Shown here: piece by piece, positions 17,268 to 24,983 of the stretch | How the letters are laid out: the number at the start of each line of letters is the position of its first letter | How positions within the stretch are numbered: the stretch's first letter is position 1 | Origin: Comamonadaceae bacterium | Lineage (GTDB): Bacteria; Pseudomonadota; Gammaproteobacteria; Burkholderiales; Burkholderiaceae_C | DNA length: 64,000 nucleotides | Reading direction: 5' to 3' | Assembly: GCA_947456305.1 (NCBI GenBank) | Contig: CANGPN010000001.1 | Location: forward strand, 62,001 to 126,000 | Notes under the pieces: generated by a model | The model's database searches: none | What the model saw: only the letters and a program-made list of their open reading frames with translations | What the model was told of the DNA's origin: nothing | Translations under genes and position numbers: made by a program

Positions 17268-18242
17268 CTACACTGTTGTGCCGCTGTTTGTCTTGCTGGC
17301 TTGTCCCAATAAGGCCTGACGGGTTTGCGGGTGGCTTAACCGGTTCAGCCACCATTGCAAGGCACGGTTGCCGTTGGGGTCGCTCAGGCCACCGCTGCTC
17401 TCGCGCCACGCATATCCGATATGGCCGCTGCGCTGCGGGCGTTGCACCCCGCGTTCCACCAGTTCACCGCGATCCAAGTAGGGGCGGGCCATGGTCTCAG
17501 GGAGAAAACCTGCGCCCATGCCGCGCAACTGCGCATCCAGTTTGGCCGCCATGGTGGGCACGGTGAACACATCTTGCCCTGCCAGCAAACCGATGGTGGT
17601 GCCATTGCCTTGCGGCACGGAGTCAGCCACAGCGACTGCGCGGTGCGCGCGAATGTCTGCATCGCTGAGCGGTTCATGTGCGGACAGCAGCGGGTGGCCG
17701 GGTGCGACAGCAAACACAAATTTCATCAATGGACCCAATTCTTCAAACCGCAATCCCGCCGACACGTTGTCCATAACCATCACGCCTATGGCTAGATCGG
17801 CTTGTCCCGATGTCAGTGCATACAACGTGCCGCTGAGCGCCTCTTCTTTGATTCGTAAGCGGGTAGGCGGGTTGCCGTCGTAAAAATGCTGGCACAAATC
17901 CATGACCACGTGGTGATTAATCACCGTGTCCACCACAATAGTGAACTGGCTTTCCCACCCGGTGGCTACACGCTTGATGCGGTGGGCAATGCTGTCCATA
18001 TCGTTGAGCAGTCGCAGGCCTTCGCTGATCAATTCTTGGCCGGCGGCGGTCAACTTGGCTTGGCGCGAGGAACGGTCAAACAACAGTACATCCAGCGTGT
18101 CCTCCATTTGCCTGACGCGGTAACTGAGGGCGCTGGGCACTAGCCCCATGTCGCGCGCGGCAGCGGCAAAACTGCCCAGTCTGGCAATGTTTTGCAACAT
18201 GTTCAGAGCATCCGGTGTTAAGACGTCGCGGGCAAAGTTCAT
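17268..18242 (-). CDS. LysR-type transcriptional regulator
   Basis: A 324-residue LTTR. The N-terminal winged helix-turn-helix spans about residues 10-68 (ARLGSFAAAARDMGLVPSAL, then YRVRQMEDTL), followed by the periplasmic-binding-like effector domain. It is divergent from a pirin/flavodoxin pair, and the shared 105-base region contains a perfect LTTR box (18279-18299). The renalase-like gene follows on the same strand. The most likely targets are the pirin gene and itself. Confidence 0.92.
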   Translation of the reverse strand: MNFARDVLTPDALNMLQNIARLGSFAAAARDMGLVPSALSYRVRQMEDTLDVLLFDRSSRQAKLTAAGQELISEGLRLLNDMDSIAHRIKRVATGWESQFTIVVDTVINHHVVMDLCQHFYDGNPPTRLRIKEEALSGTLYALTSGQADLAIGVMVMDNVSAGLRFEELGPLMKFVFAVAPGHPLLSAHEPLSDADIRAHRAVAVADSVPQGNGTTIGLLAGQDVFTVPTMAAKLDAQLRGMGAGFLPETMARPYLDRGELVERGVQRPQRSGHIGYAWRESSGGLSDPNGNRALQWWLNRLSHPQTRQALLGQASKTNSGTTV

Positions 18243-18278
18243 ATAAGGCCTTATTCATCAAATTAATTGAATGATGCC

Positions 18279-18299
18279 ATCAATTCAAGTTGACTTGAT
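18279..18299. promoter_or_regulatory. LysR-type operator (T-N11-A) in the divergent region
   Basis: ATCAA-N11-TTGAT is a perfect 5-bp-arm dyad with the 11-base spacing expected of LTTR boxes. An inner dyad CAAGT-TG-ACTTG is nested in it. It sits 37 bases upstream of the LysR start and 49 bases before the pirin start. Confidence 0.6.
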
Positions 18300-18347
18300 T
18301 TCCCTTTAGCCGCACTAAAGTAACAGAAATACAAAAAGGAGCCGGTC

Positions 18348-19049
18348 ATGTTGACATTGCGTAAATCCGCAGAGCGGGGTTTTGCCGACCACGGCTGGCT
18401 GAAATCCTTTCACAGTTTTTCGTTTGCCGGTTACCACGACCCGGCGCACATGGGCTGGGGCAATCTGCGTGTCATCAACGAAGACCGCATCGCTCCCGGC
18501 ACCGGTTTCGGTACCCATGGTCACCAGGACATGGAAATCATCAGTTACGTGTTGAGCGGCGAACTCGCACACCAGGACAGCATGGGCAATGTCAAAGGCA
18601 TTCCCCCCGGCGATGTGCAGCGCATGAGCGCAGGCACCGGTGTGCGTCACAGTGAGTTCAACCACGCGCCCGAGCAGGAAACCCATTTTTTGCAAATCTG
18701 GATATTGCCTGAGCAGCGAGGCATCACCCCCGGCTACGAACAAAAAACCATTCCCGAAGGCGCCAAGCGTGGTGCACTGGCCCTGGTGGCCAGCCCTGAG
18801 CCGTCCACACAAGCAGTCAAACTGCATGCGGATGCCCTTATGTACGCCGGCTTGTTTGACGGCGCGGAGGAAACACAACTGGTGCTGCACCCCGAGCGTA
18901 AGGCCTATGTGTTTTTGGTTCGCGGTGGGTTGACCGTCAACGGCTTGGCGCTGGACGCAGGCGACGCCGTCATGCTGGCGCAAGAGTCCGGGCTGCATTT
19001 AAGCCGGGGTAAGAATGCCGAGGTGCTGGTTTTTGATCTGGCAGCTTGA
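18348..19049 (+). CDS. Pirin family protein (YhaK-like bicupin)
   Basis: A 233-residue bicupin. The metal-site motifs HGHQDMEIISYVLSGELAHQ and GTGVRHSEFNH (first cupin) match pirin/YhaK, some members of which are quercetin 2,3-dioxygenases or redox sensors. The N-terminal AERGFADHGWLKSFHSFSF is the family signature. AAGGAG precedes the start. A flavodoxin-fold gene follows after 25 bases. The operon, headed by a LysR box, suggests an oxidant or quinone response. Confidence 0.9.
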   Translation: MLTLRKSAERGFADHGWLKSFHSFSFAGYHDPAHMGWGNLRVINEDRIAPGTGFGTHGHQDMEIISYVLSGELAHQDSMGNVKGIPPGDVQRMSAGTGVRHSEFNHAPEQETHFLQIWILPEQRGITPGYEQKTIPEGAKRGALALVASPEPSTQAVKLHADALMYAGLFDGAEETQLVLHPERKAYVFLVRGGLTVNGLALDAGDAVMLAQESGLHLSRGKNAEVLVFDLAA

Positions 19050-19074
19050 TCGATTTTTTCAACAGGAGTATCAA

Positions 19075-19608
19075 ATGAGCAAAACAGTAGTTGTTTACCA
19101 TTCCGGCTACGGCCATACCCAACGTGTCGCGCAAAGCGTGGCTGAAGGTGCTAACGCGCATGTGGTGGCCATCGATGCAGATGGCAATGTCAGCGAAGCC
19201 GATTGGGCCGTCATCAATGCAGCAGACGCGCTTATCTTCGGTTCGCCCACTTATATGGGCGTGGTGTCATGGCAGTTCAAAAAATTCGCGGATGCCACTT
19301 CCAAGCAATGGATGAGCGGCGCCTGGAAAAACAAGGTGGCAGGCGGTTTCACTATTTCTGCCAACCTGAGCGGCGACAAGCTGTCCACGATCCAGTACTT
19401 CATCACTTTGTCCATGCAACTGGGCATGATTTGGGTCGGTCAATCTGAAGCCAACAACGGCTCGCTGAACCGCCTGGGATCGTCTTCCGGCGTCATGGCG
19501 CAAGTCGGCCCGACCAGCCCCGCTTCAGACATTCCGCAAGGCGATTTGGACACCGCCAAAGCCTATGGCCAGCGAGTGGCTGAAATTGCAGCCAAATTGC
19601 ACGCCTGA
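19075..19608 (+). CDS. Flavodoxin-fold NAD(P)H:quinone oxidoreductase (WrbA-like)
   Basis: A 177-residue FMN protein. The phosphate-binding loop YHSGYGHTQRVAQ near residue 8 and GSPTYMGVVSWQFKKF near residue 62 are typical of the flavodoxin/WrbA family. The length is slightly below that of WrbA (about 198). The frame extends 20 codons upstream into the pirin gene, but ATG 19075 has AGGAG 8 bases before it and gives the family start MSKTVVVYHSG. It is probably cotranscribed with the pirin gene. Confidence 0.85.
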   Translation: MSKTVVVYHSGYGHTQRVAQSVAEGANAHVVAIDADGNVSEADWAVINAADALIFGSPTYMGVVSWQFKKFADATSKQWMSGAWKNKVAGGFTISANLSGDKLSTIQYFITLSMQLGMIWVGQSEANNGSLNRLGSSSGVMAQVGPTSPASDIPQGDLDTAKAYGQRVAEIAAKLHA

Positions 19609-19636
19609 CTGCCGTTGGCTTGAACAAGCGATCTGA

Positions 19637-19660
19637 GCAAGCCGCAGTTTTGCGGTTTGC
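19637..19660 (+). terminator. Hairpin after the flavodoxin gene
   Basis: GCAAGCCGC and GCGGTTTGC pair (one G-T) around AGTTTT, but only TTAAG follows. A rho-independent terminator is possible but the T-tract is weak. Confidence 0.35.
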
Positions 19661-19706
19661 TTAAGCCAGCCGCTTATTTGTCTAAACCATGCGTTAGCAT
19701 GAAGCC

Positions 19707-20408
19707 ATGAAAATACTGAGCTTGTTACCGTGGCTGGATTGGGCGGTATTGTGTTTTTTCCTTGCTATGTGGGTAGGTTATGCTTGGTTTGCCCGCAGGC
19801 TGGCCATTCACAAGCATTCCATACTGGCGGCCAGCAACCGTTTTCGCTTGCGCTGGATCAAGGTGTCATTGACCCGGGATCCGCGCGTGCTGGACGGCAT
19901 CATCACGCAAACGCTGTCGCACACACCTTCATTTTTTTCCTCCACGACCATCATCATCATCGGTGGTTTGCTCGCGCTATTGGGTACCACCGACAAGGCG
20001 GCCGAGTTGGTGCGCGAAATCCCGTTTTCGCAAGCCACGCCGCTGCTGGTGTTTGAGTTCAAAGTATTGATTCTGATTGCGATATTTGTTTACGCGTTTT
20101 TCCGTTTTTCCTGGTCTATGCGTCAATACACTTTTGTGGCTTTGATGATCGGCGCATTGCCTTCGCCACAGTTTTTTCACGACAACCCGCTCAAGCAGGA
20201 CGATTACGCTTTGCGCGTGGCCGCCATGACCGGACTGGCTGCAGAAACCTTTAACGACGGATTGCGGGCTTATTACTTTTCATTCGCCGCCATGGGCTGG
20301 TTTTTTTCGCCGCTTTTCTTCGTCTTGACCACCTTGTTGATAGTGGCGATTTTGTACAACCGCGAATTTCACTCGGATGTGTTGAACGTATTTGATGACG
20401 GTAACTGA
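19707..20408 (+). CDS. DUF599 family membrane protein
   Basis: A 233-residue inner-membrane protein with about four hydrophobic segments: WAVLCFFLAMWVGYAWF near the N-terminus, FSSTTIIIIGGLLALLGT near 75, a segment near 115, and one near 205. The arrangement with MRQYTFVALMIGALP and the end YNREFHSDVLNVF matches the DUF599 family. The function is unknown. It stands alone between the flavodoxin gene and the beta-barrel-like gene. Confidence 0.75.
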   Translation: MKILSLLPWLDWAVLCFFLAMWVGYAWFARRLAIHKHSILAASNRFRLRWIKVSLTRDPRVLDGIITQTLSHTPSFFSSTTIIIIGGLLALLGTTDKAAELVREIPFSQATPLLVFEFKVLILIAIFVYAFFRFSWSMRQYTFVALMIGALPSPQFFHDNPLKQDDYALRVAAMTGLAAETFNDGLRAYYFSFAAMGWFFSPLFFVLTTLLIVAILYNREFHSDVLNVFDDGN

Positions 20409-20532
20409 GATAAACTTACCCTTTGTTTGACATTCGTCAAATCTGCGCAATGCAGGGCCTGGAAAATAGCTCACAAGCCTTTGATCCCGGTGATTCTCAA
20501 AGATCCGTACTCCTCAAATTTTCATCACAATT

Positions 20533-21417
20533 ATGTTTACATTCACTACGCCCCGATTGCTTTTTACTGTGTTGGTGCTGAGCGCATCATCTGTTTTTGC
20601 GCAAACGGCAACCGAGCCTGCAGAGGCCGGCAGTTCTTCAGTTATGCCATTCAAGTTCAGCCGGGATATATCTAAAAAGGGGTTTTTCACCAAAGACGCG
20701 GAATGGTATTTTTCGCTGGGCGTTGCCAAAACCTACTACGCCAATTCCGACATCCGTGTGAAGCAGACCAATTACGACTTCACGGTCCACGATGTCCAAG
20801 GTCACGATGAAATCGACGACGTCAGTATTTTTCAGCCGGACATTGTTCGCATCGGCCGCTTTATCGATGACGACAAAATGTGGGCGATTGAACTCGGCTT
20901 GGACCACGTCAAATACACCGGCACCTTGGGTCAAACGGCAAACATCACGGGCACTTCTCCTATCGGTACGGGATCTACCGTTCTCTCGTCTGATAAGTTC
21001 TCTTACATGTTGCACAACGGCTTGAACCACTTGATGGTCGATCTGGTGTACCGCCGCCCCATCACAGCTGCTCCCGTGAACGACAGTTCCAGTCTGGCGT
21101 TCATAGGCAAAGTCGGTGCCGGTATCGCCTACGTTCACCCGTATATCGATATCAACGGTGTATCAAGCAACGTGGGCGAAAAGTCGCTGAACAATTTGAT
21201 CGGCTTTAACAACGGCTGGTGGCGTATTGTGGGCGTATCAACCAGCGTGGAAGCCGGTTTTCGCTACGTCATCAGCAAGCCGTGGTACTTGGAACTGACC
21301 GACAAAACCATTTTCACCACCATGAGCAATATCCCCGTACCCAGTGGATCCGCCAGCCAGAATTTGTGGTCTAACGAAGTGCTGTTGAGCGTAGGCTATA
21401 CCTTCGACAACAAATAA
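20533..21417 (+). CDS. Secreted beta-barrel-like outer membrane protein
   Basis: A 294-residue protein with a clear signal peptide (LLFTVLVLSASSVFAQ, cleavage after residue 24 or so). The mature part alternates polar and hydrophobic residues and ends in SVGYTFDNK, resembling a short outer-membrane barrel. The function is not recognised. Residues such as GRFIDDDKMWAIELGLDHVKY and VDLVYRRPI suggest lipid A deacylase/OmpW-like barrels, but this is not firm. The 124 bases upstream hold no other gene. Confidence 0.7.
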   Translation: MFTFTTPRLLFTVLVLSASSVFAQTATEPAEAGSSSVMPFKFSRDISKKGFFTKDAEWYFSLGVAKTYYANSDIRVKQTNYDFTVHDVQGHDEIDDVSIFQPDIVRIGRFIDDDKMWAIELGLDHVKYTGTLGQTANITGTSPIGTGSTVLSSDKFSYMLHNGLNHLMVDLVYRRPITAAPVNDSSSLAFIGKVGAGIAYVHPYIDINGVSSNVGEKSLNNLIGFNNGWWRIVGVSTSVEAGFRYVISKPWYLELTDKTIFTTMSNIPVPSGSASQNLWSNEVLLSVGYTFDNK

Positions 21418-21475
21418 CACAGCGTGCTGTTCTGCAAGCCCTGTATACCAAGCCCGTCTTTCAAGGCCAAGGCCT

Positions 21476-21952
21476 TCAATACATGTGGTCAAACGGCAAA
21501 GCGCTCAGTTTGAGCTTGCTGTCTTCGACGAACACGCTTTTTTCATATTGAAACGCATCTGCGCTTACTGGACTCAAGTCTGTGCTCATGCATGCGGCTG
21601 AACCACCGAACATGATCTCTAGGGCATCCGCGGACTCCATGATGCTTTGCACAATGTCGCGCGCATGCTGACTGGCCTGTGTTGAAGCTCCAAATGCAAC
21701 AGCGTCACTCTCGCTAGTTAAAAGAAATTCTTTATTCGGTGTGTTCTCTGCAGCTGAATCAAGCCCTTCAAGCTCATTAGGCTCAACAAATTGCGCGGGC
21801 TCGTGATGCCAAGTTTGGAATACCAAGTTAAGCGCATTGACAGACTCTGCTTTGGCAAGGGTTGGTGTGGCCAAAGCGCGAAAATTAGGCAACGTGGCTA
21901 AGGCGCCGGGAGTTCGGGCAGAGGTGTGAAGAGATTGGCTGGAGGACAACAT
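21476..21952 (-). CDS. Hypothetical protein
   Basis: A 158-residue, acidic, Ser/Ala-rich protein without signal peptide or membrane segment. I recognise no family. Notable stretches are NEFLL-type helices in the middle (TPNKEFLLTSESDAVAFGAS) and an SIMESADALEIMFGGSAACM segment. The start at 21952 lies 2 bases from the end of a perfect 10-bp inverted repeat, so the ribosome site would be held in a hairpin. It converges with the barrel-like gene. It may be a real but lineage-restricted gene, or a spurious frame. Confidence 0.45.
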   Translation of the reverse strand: MLSSSQSLHTSARTPGALATLPNFRALATPTLAKAESVNALNLVFQTWHHEPAQFVEPNELEGLDSAAENTPNKEFLLTSESDAVAFGASTQASQHARDIVQSIMESADALEIMFGGSAACMSTDLSPVSADAFQYEKSVFVEDSKLKLSALPFDHMY

Positions 21953-21953
21953 G

Positions 21954-22009
21954 GCATTTCTTGTCGCAATGACTGAGTGGTGTAAACACAGCCAGTCAGC
22001 AAGAAATGC
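21954..22009 (-). promoter_or_regulatory. Long hairpin ending at the start codon of the hypothetical gene
   Basis: GCATTTCTTG (21954-21963) and CAAGAAATGC (22000-22009) pair perfectly over 10 bases. TGACTG (21970-21975) pairs with CAGTCA (21993-21998), and the loop contains GTGT-AA-ACAC. In the minus-strand mRNA the 3' arm covers the only purine-rich ribosome-site candidate and ends one base before ATG 21952. Confidence 0.55.
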
Positions 22010-22038
22010 ACCATCTGTAAATGGTTTATTTTTGGTTT

Positions 22039-22067
22039 AAAAAACGCTTGAAATGAAGCGTAAAAAA
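22039..22067. terminator. Terminator hairpin downstream of ffs
   Basis: ACGCTT-GAAATG-AAGCGT (22044-22061) with A5 on the left and A6 on the right, so a T-tract follows it on the minus strand. It lies about 70 bases beyond the mature 4.5S RNA end. A second hairpin, ACCTGC-GAT-GCAGGT (22091-22105), lies between. Confidence 0.6.
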
Positions 22068-22132
22068 TACAGTCAAACGGAATTTTGACACCTGCGATGC
22101 AGGTAGTTAGGTGTGTACCGGTGGGAAAGTTG

Positions 22133-22225
22133 ACGAGCCTTGACCCCGGCACTGGCTCCACAGTTAGGGCTGCTTGGTTCCCCACCTGACCCGGTTGGCC
22201 GCTTCACCATGCGGGAAGGCCCGTC
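22133..22225 (-). ncRNA. ffs: Signal recognition particle 4.5S RNA
   Basis: The minus strand contains the bacterial SRP core GGGTCAGGTGGGGAACCAAG followed by CAGCCC, the tetraloop and symmetric-loop region recognised by Ffh. The ends pair: GACGGGCCTT (5') with AAGGCTCGTC (3'), one G-U pair, which defines a 93-nucleotide RNA. A -10 element TACAAT (22233-22238 on the plus strand as ATTGTA) is placed correctly 7 bases upstream. It is divergent from dnaX, a common betaproteobacterial arrangement. Confidence 0.9.
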
Positions 22226-22258
22226 AATCGAAATTGTACGCCCCGTAGAATCAGCGAC

Positions 22259-24007
22259 ATGTCCTATCTGGTGCTCGCCCGCAAATACCGTCCCAAAACC
22301 TTCGAACAACTGGTCGGTCAGTCGCATGTTGTACAGGCGCTGACCAATGCCTTGCGTTCGCAACGCCTGCACCATGCCTATTTATTCACTGGCACACGCG
22401 GTGTCGGCAAAACCACAGTGTCGCGTATTCTGGCCAAGTCGCTCAATTGCGAAACCGGTATCACCGACACGCCGTGCGGCGTGTGCGCCGCTTGTACCGA
22501 TATCGACGCCGGTCATTTTGTCGATTACACCGAGCTGGATGCGGCATCCAACCGCAGCGTAGATGAAATCCAGCAATTGCTGGAGCAAGCGGTTTACAAG
22601 CCGGTGCAAGGCCGTTTCAAGGTGTTCATGATCGACGAGGTGCACATGCTCACCGGTCATGCGTTCAACGCCATGCTCAAGACCTTGGAGGAGCCGCCCG
22701 ATTACCTCAAATTCGTGCTGGCTACCACCGACCCGCACAAAGTACCTGTGACTGTGTTGTCGCGCTGCTTGCAATTCAATCTGCGTCCCATGGCCGCTGA
22801 AACCATTGTTGAACACTTGCAGCAGGTGTTGCCCGCTGAAAGTATCAACGCAGATGTGCAGGCCTTGCGTTTGATTGCGCGTGCGGCGCGAGGCTCCATG
22901 CGCGACGCTTTGTCGCTCACCGACCAGGCGATTGCGTTCGGCAACGGTCAATTGCTGGAAGCGCCGGTGCGCGACATGCTGGGCAGCGTTGACACCAGTC
23001 ATGTATTCACATTGATTCAGGCTTTGGCCGAAGGCGACGGTTTGACCGTGGTGCAAACCTGCGAGCAACTCCGGGTGCTGGGTTTGTCGGCCAGTTCCAT
23101 GCTGGAGGAAATGTGCATGGTGTTGCAGCGCATGGCGGTCAACCAGGCGGTGGGATCTACCGCGCAGGCTGCGTCCGACCCAGACCCTGATGCGTTGCGT
23201 ATTGCTTCGTTGTCAGGCTTGATGCCCTCCGATGAAACCCAATTGCTTTACAGCCTGTGTTTGCACGGCCGCACAGAGCTGGGCTTGGCGCCTGACGAAT
23301 TCGCTGCGCTCACCATGGTGTTGCTGCGCCTGTTGGCCTTCAAACCAGACGCATCGGCTGAAAAAAAAACACTGAAAACAGCTGAAGCACCGCCAGTGGC
23401 GGTGTCCCCGGCTGTCCCGCCTGCAGCGCCTTTGGCAACAATTGAGGCGCTGTCCCGGCCTGCAGTGCCAGTCTCCGCAGTTGTGCTGCCGCAAGCGCCG
23501 ACAGTGGCCCCGCCAGCTTTACCTGCCACGCTGGTCTCGCTACCCGACACCCCCCCGCTAAGCGCAGCTGTCGTCACGCAGGATAAAGAACCAGCGCCTG
23601 CTGCCCCCAGCCTGGCCAGTCCCGAATCAGACTGGTGGAACGATCAAGTTCAGCAATTGCTGCAAGCCCAGAAAATCCAGGCCATGACGCGCGAACTGGC
23701 CATGCAATCGCAGTTGATCACGCGCGCTCCTGACGTGTGGCTATTGCAAGTCGAACGCGAATCGCTGACTTCCGGCGCCAATCTGGAGCGATTGCAAACC
23801 GCTTTACAAACACTCGGTCACCAGGCTGCGTTGAAAGTGCAAATCGGCCCGGTCAGCGACAGCCCGGCGCAGCGCATGGCGCGCGAACAGCAACTGCGGA
23901 TGCAACTGGCCGAACAAGAGGTTATGAGCCACCCTCTGGTGCAGCAACTCATACAAACATTTGACGCGAAAATCGTCCCCGGTTCCATCAAACCATTAGC
24001 CCCATGA
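22259..24007 (+). CDS. dnaX: DNA polymerase III subunits tau and gamma
   Basis: The 582-residue tau form of the clamp loader. The Walker A GTRGVGKTT lies near residue 45, the zinc cysteines are in NCETG and CGVCAAC, and the DEVHM Walker B and sensor region follow, with the AAA+ part ending near 370. After it come an Ala/Pro-rich linker (about 380-460) and a tau C-terminal domain that binds the polymerase core. An A9 run at codons 367-371 with stops in both other frames just after it could produce a gamma form of about 371-375 residues. It is divergent from ffs and upstream of ybaB and recR. Confidence 0.95.
   Translation: MSYLVLARKYRPKTFEQLVGQSHVVQALTNALRSQRLHHAYLFTGTRGVGKTTVSRILAKSLNCETGITDTPCGVCAACTDIDAGHFVDYTELDAASNRSVDEIQQLLEQAVYKPVQGRFKVFMIDEVHMLTGHAFNAMLKTLEEPPDYLKFVLATTDPHKVPVTVLSRCLQFNLRPMAAETIVEHLQQVLPAESINADVQALRLIARAARGSMRDALSLTDQAIAFGNGQLLEAPVRDMLGSVDTSHVFTLIQALAEGDGLTVVQTCEQLRVLGLSASSMLEEMCMVLQRMAVNQAVGSTAQAASDPDPDALRIASLSGLMPSDETQLLYSLCLHGRTELGLAPDEFAALTMVLLRLLAFKPDASAEKKTLKTAEAPPVAVSPAVPPAAPLATIEALSRPAVPVSAVVLPQAPTVAPPALPATLVSLPDTPPLSAAVVTQDKEPAPAAPSLASPESDWWNDQVQQLLQAQKIQAMTRELAMQSQLITRAPDVWLLQVERESLTSGANLERLQTALQTLGHQAALKVQIGPVSDSPAQRMAREQQLRMQLAEQEVMSHPLVQQLIQTFDAKIVPGSIKPLAP
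23360..23404 (+). promoter_or_regulatory. Candidate dnaX slippage/frameshift site producing gamma
   Basis: A9 at 23361-23369 lies exactly at the AAA+/tau linker boundary. In the -1 frame TGA comes after five codons (23383-23385); in the +1 frame TGA comes after one (23373-23375). A perfect 7-bp hairpin CACCGCC-AGT-GGCGGTG lies 18 bases downstream (23388-23404). Confidence 0.65.
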
Positions 24008-24016
24008 AAGAAGCAT

Positions 24017-24349
24017 ATGTTTAACAAAGGTCAACTCGCCGGTCTCATGAAACAAGCCCAGGCGATGCAGGAAAACTTGAAAAAAGCCCAAGAGGAACTG
24101 GCGTTCATCGAAGTCACCGGAGAGTCAGGTTCGGGCATGGTCAGCATACTTATGACCTGCAAGCACCAGGTCAAGCGCGTCACCATCGATCCCTCTTTGT
24201 TGACAGACGACAAAGACATGCTCGAAGACCTGATTGCTGCCGCTTTCAACGACGCGGCGCGCAAAGCGGACGAGGCCAGCGAGGCCAAGATGGGCAAATT
24301 GACCGGTGGCATGCCGGGCTTGCCCGGCGGCTTGAAACTGCCTTTTTGA
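24017..24349 (+). CDS. ybaB: YbaB/EbfC family nucleoid-associated protein
   Basis: A 110-residue DNA-binding dimer of the YbaB/EbfC family. The N-terminal [20 protein letters not shown] helix and [10 protein letters not shown] are characteristic. The C-terminus is Gly/Leu/Pro-rich ([14 protein letters not shown]). It starts 9 bases after dnaX, and its stop overlaps the recR start by one base (TGATG), the conserved dnaX-ybaB-recR operon. Confidence 0.95.
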   Translation: MFNKGQLAGLMKQAQAMQENLKKAQEELAFIEVTGESGSGMVSILMTCKHQVKRVTIDPSLLTDDKDMLEDLIAAAFNDAARKADEASEAKMGKLTGGMPGLPGGLKLPF

Positions 24350-24945
24350 TGCGCGACCACAGCGCACTTGAAGGCTTGGTGCAGGCTTTCAAACGCCTGC
24401 CGGGGGTGGGGCAGCGTTCAGCGTCACGCATGGCTTTTCATTTGCTGCAACACGACCGTGAAGGCGCCATGCTGCTGTCACAGGCGTTGAACGCCGCTGT
24501 AGCGGCCGTCAAGCATTGCCAGCGCTGCCACACGCTCACCGAATTGGAGATTTGCGCCACTTGTCGGGACGAGGGACGCGATGCCACCCGACTGTGCGTG
24601 GTGGAAACACCGTCAGACCAATCTGCGGTCGAAAGAACACTCGCCTACCAGGGTTTGTATTTTGTCTTGATGGGCAAACTCAACCCCATCGAAGGTATCG
24701 GGCCGGGCGACATAGGCATAAAAAAACTGATAGAAAGAGCCGGTGACGGCGTGGTGCAGGAAATCATTCTGGCTACCAATTTCACAGCACAGGGCGAAGC
24801 CACTGCACATGCTTTGAGTGAAATCTTCAAGCGCAAAGGCCTGGTGGTGACGCGTTTAGCTCGCGGCGTTCCGGTGGGCAGCGAGCTCGAATTCGTTGAT
24901 CTGGGAACAATTGCGCACGCTTTGGTAGACAGACGCAGCACTTAA
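24349..24945 (+). CDS. recR: Recombination mediator RecR
   Basis: A 198-residue zinc protein that works with RecF/RecO to load RecA at gaps. The helix-hairpin-helix [17 protein letters not shown] is followed by a four-cysteine zinc finger ([16 protein letters not shown]) and the Toprim domain ([12 protein letters not shown]). Length is normal. ATG 24349 is chosen; an in-frame TTG at 24346 is unlikely. It overlaps ybaB by one base. Confidence 0.96.
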   Translation: MRDHSALEGLVQAFKRLPGVGQRSASRMAFHLLQHDREGAMLLSQALNAAVAAVKHCQRCHTLTELEICATCRDEGRDATRLCVVETPSDQSAVERTLAYQGLYFVLMGKLNPIEGIGPGDIGIKKLIERAGDGVVQEIILATNFTAQGEATAHALSEIFKRKGLVVTRLARGVPVGSELEFVDLGTIAHALVDRRST

Positions 24946-24983
24946 GTCCGCATCTCGGGGTTTCACCGTGGGGGAAGCTACCG

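Noticed and set aside
22073-22375. Minus-strand frame across ffs and the start of dnaX
   Set aside because: The sequence conservation there belongs to the SRP RNA core and its paired ends; the peptide has no support.
22382-23068. Minus-strand frame of 228 codons inside dnaX
   Set aside because: Fully antisense to the AAA+ region of dnaX, no ribosome site and no family resemblance.
23361-23369. A9 run as a sequencing or assembly error
   Set aside because: The frame stays open through the run and the downstream tau domain is intact, so the run length given is consistent with a functional gene; an error of one base would destroy tau.
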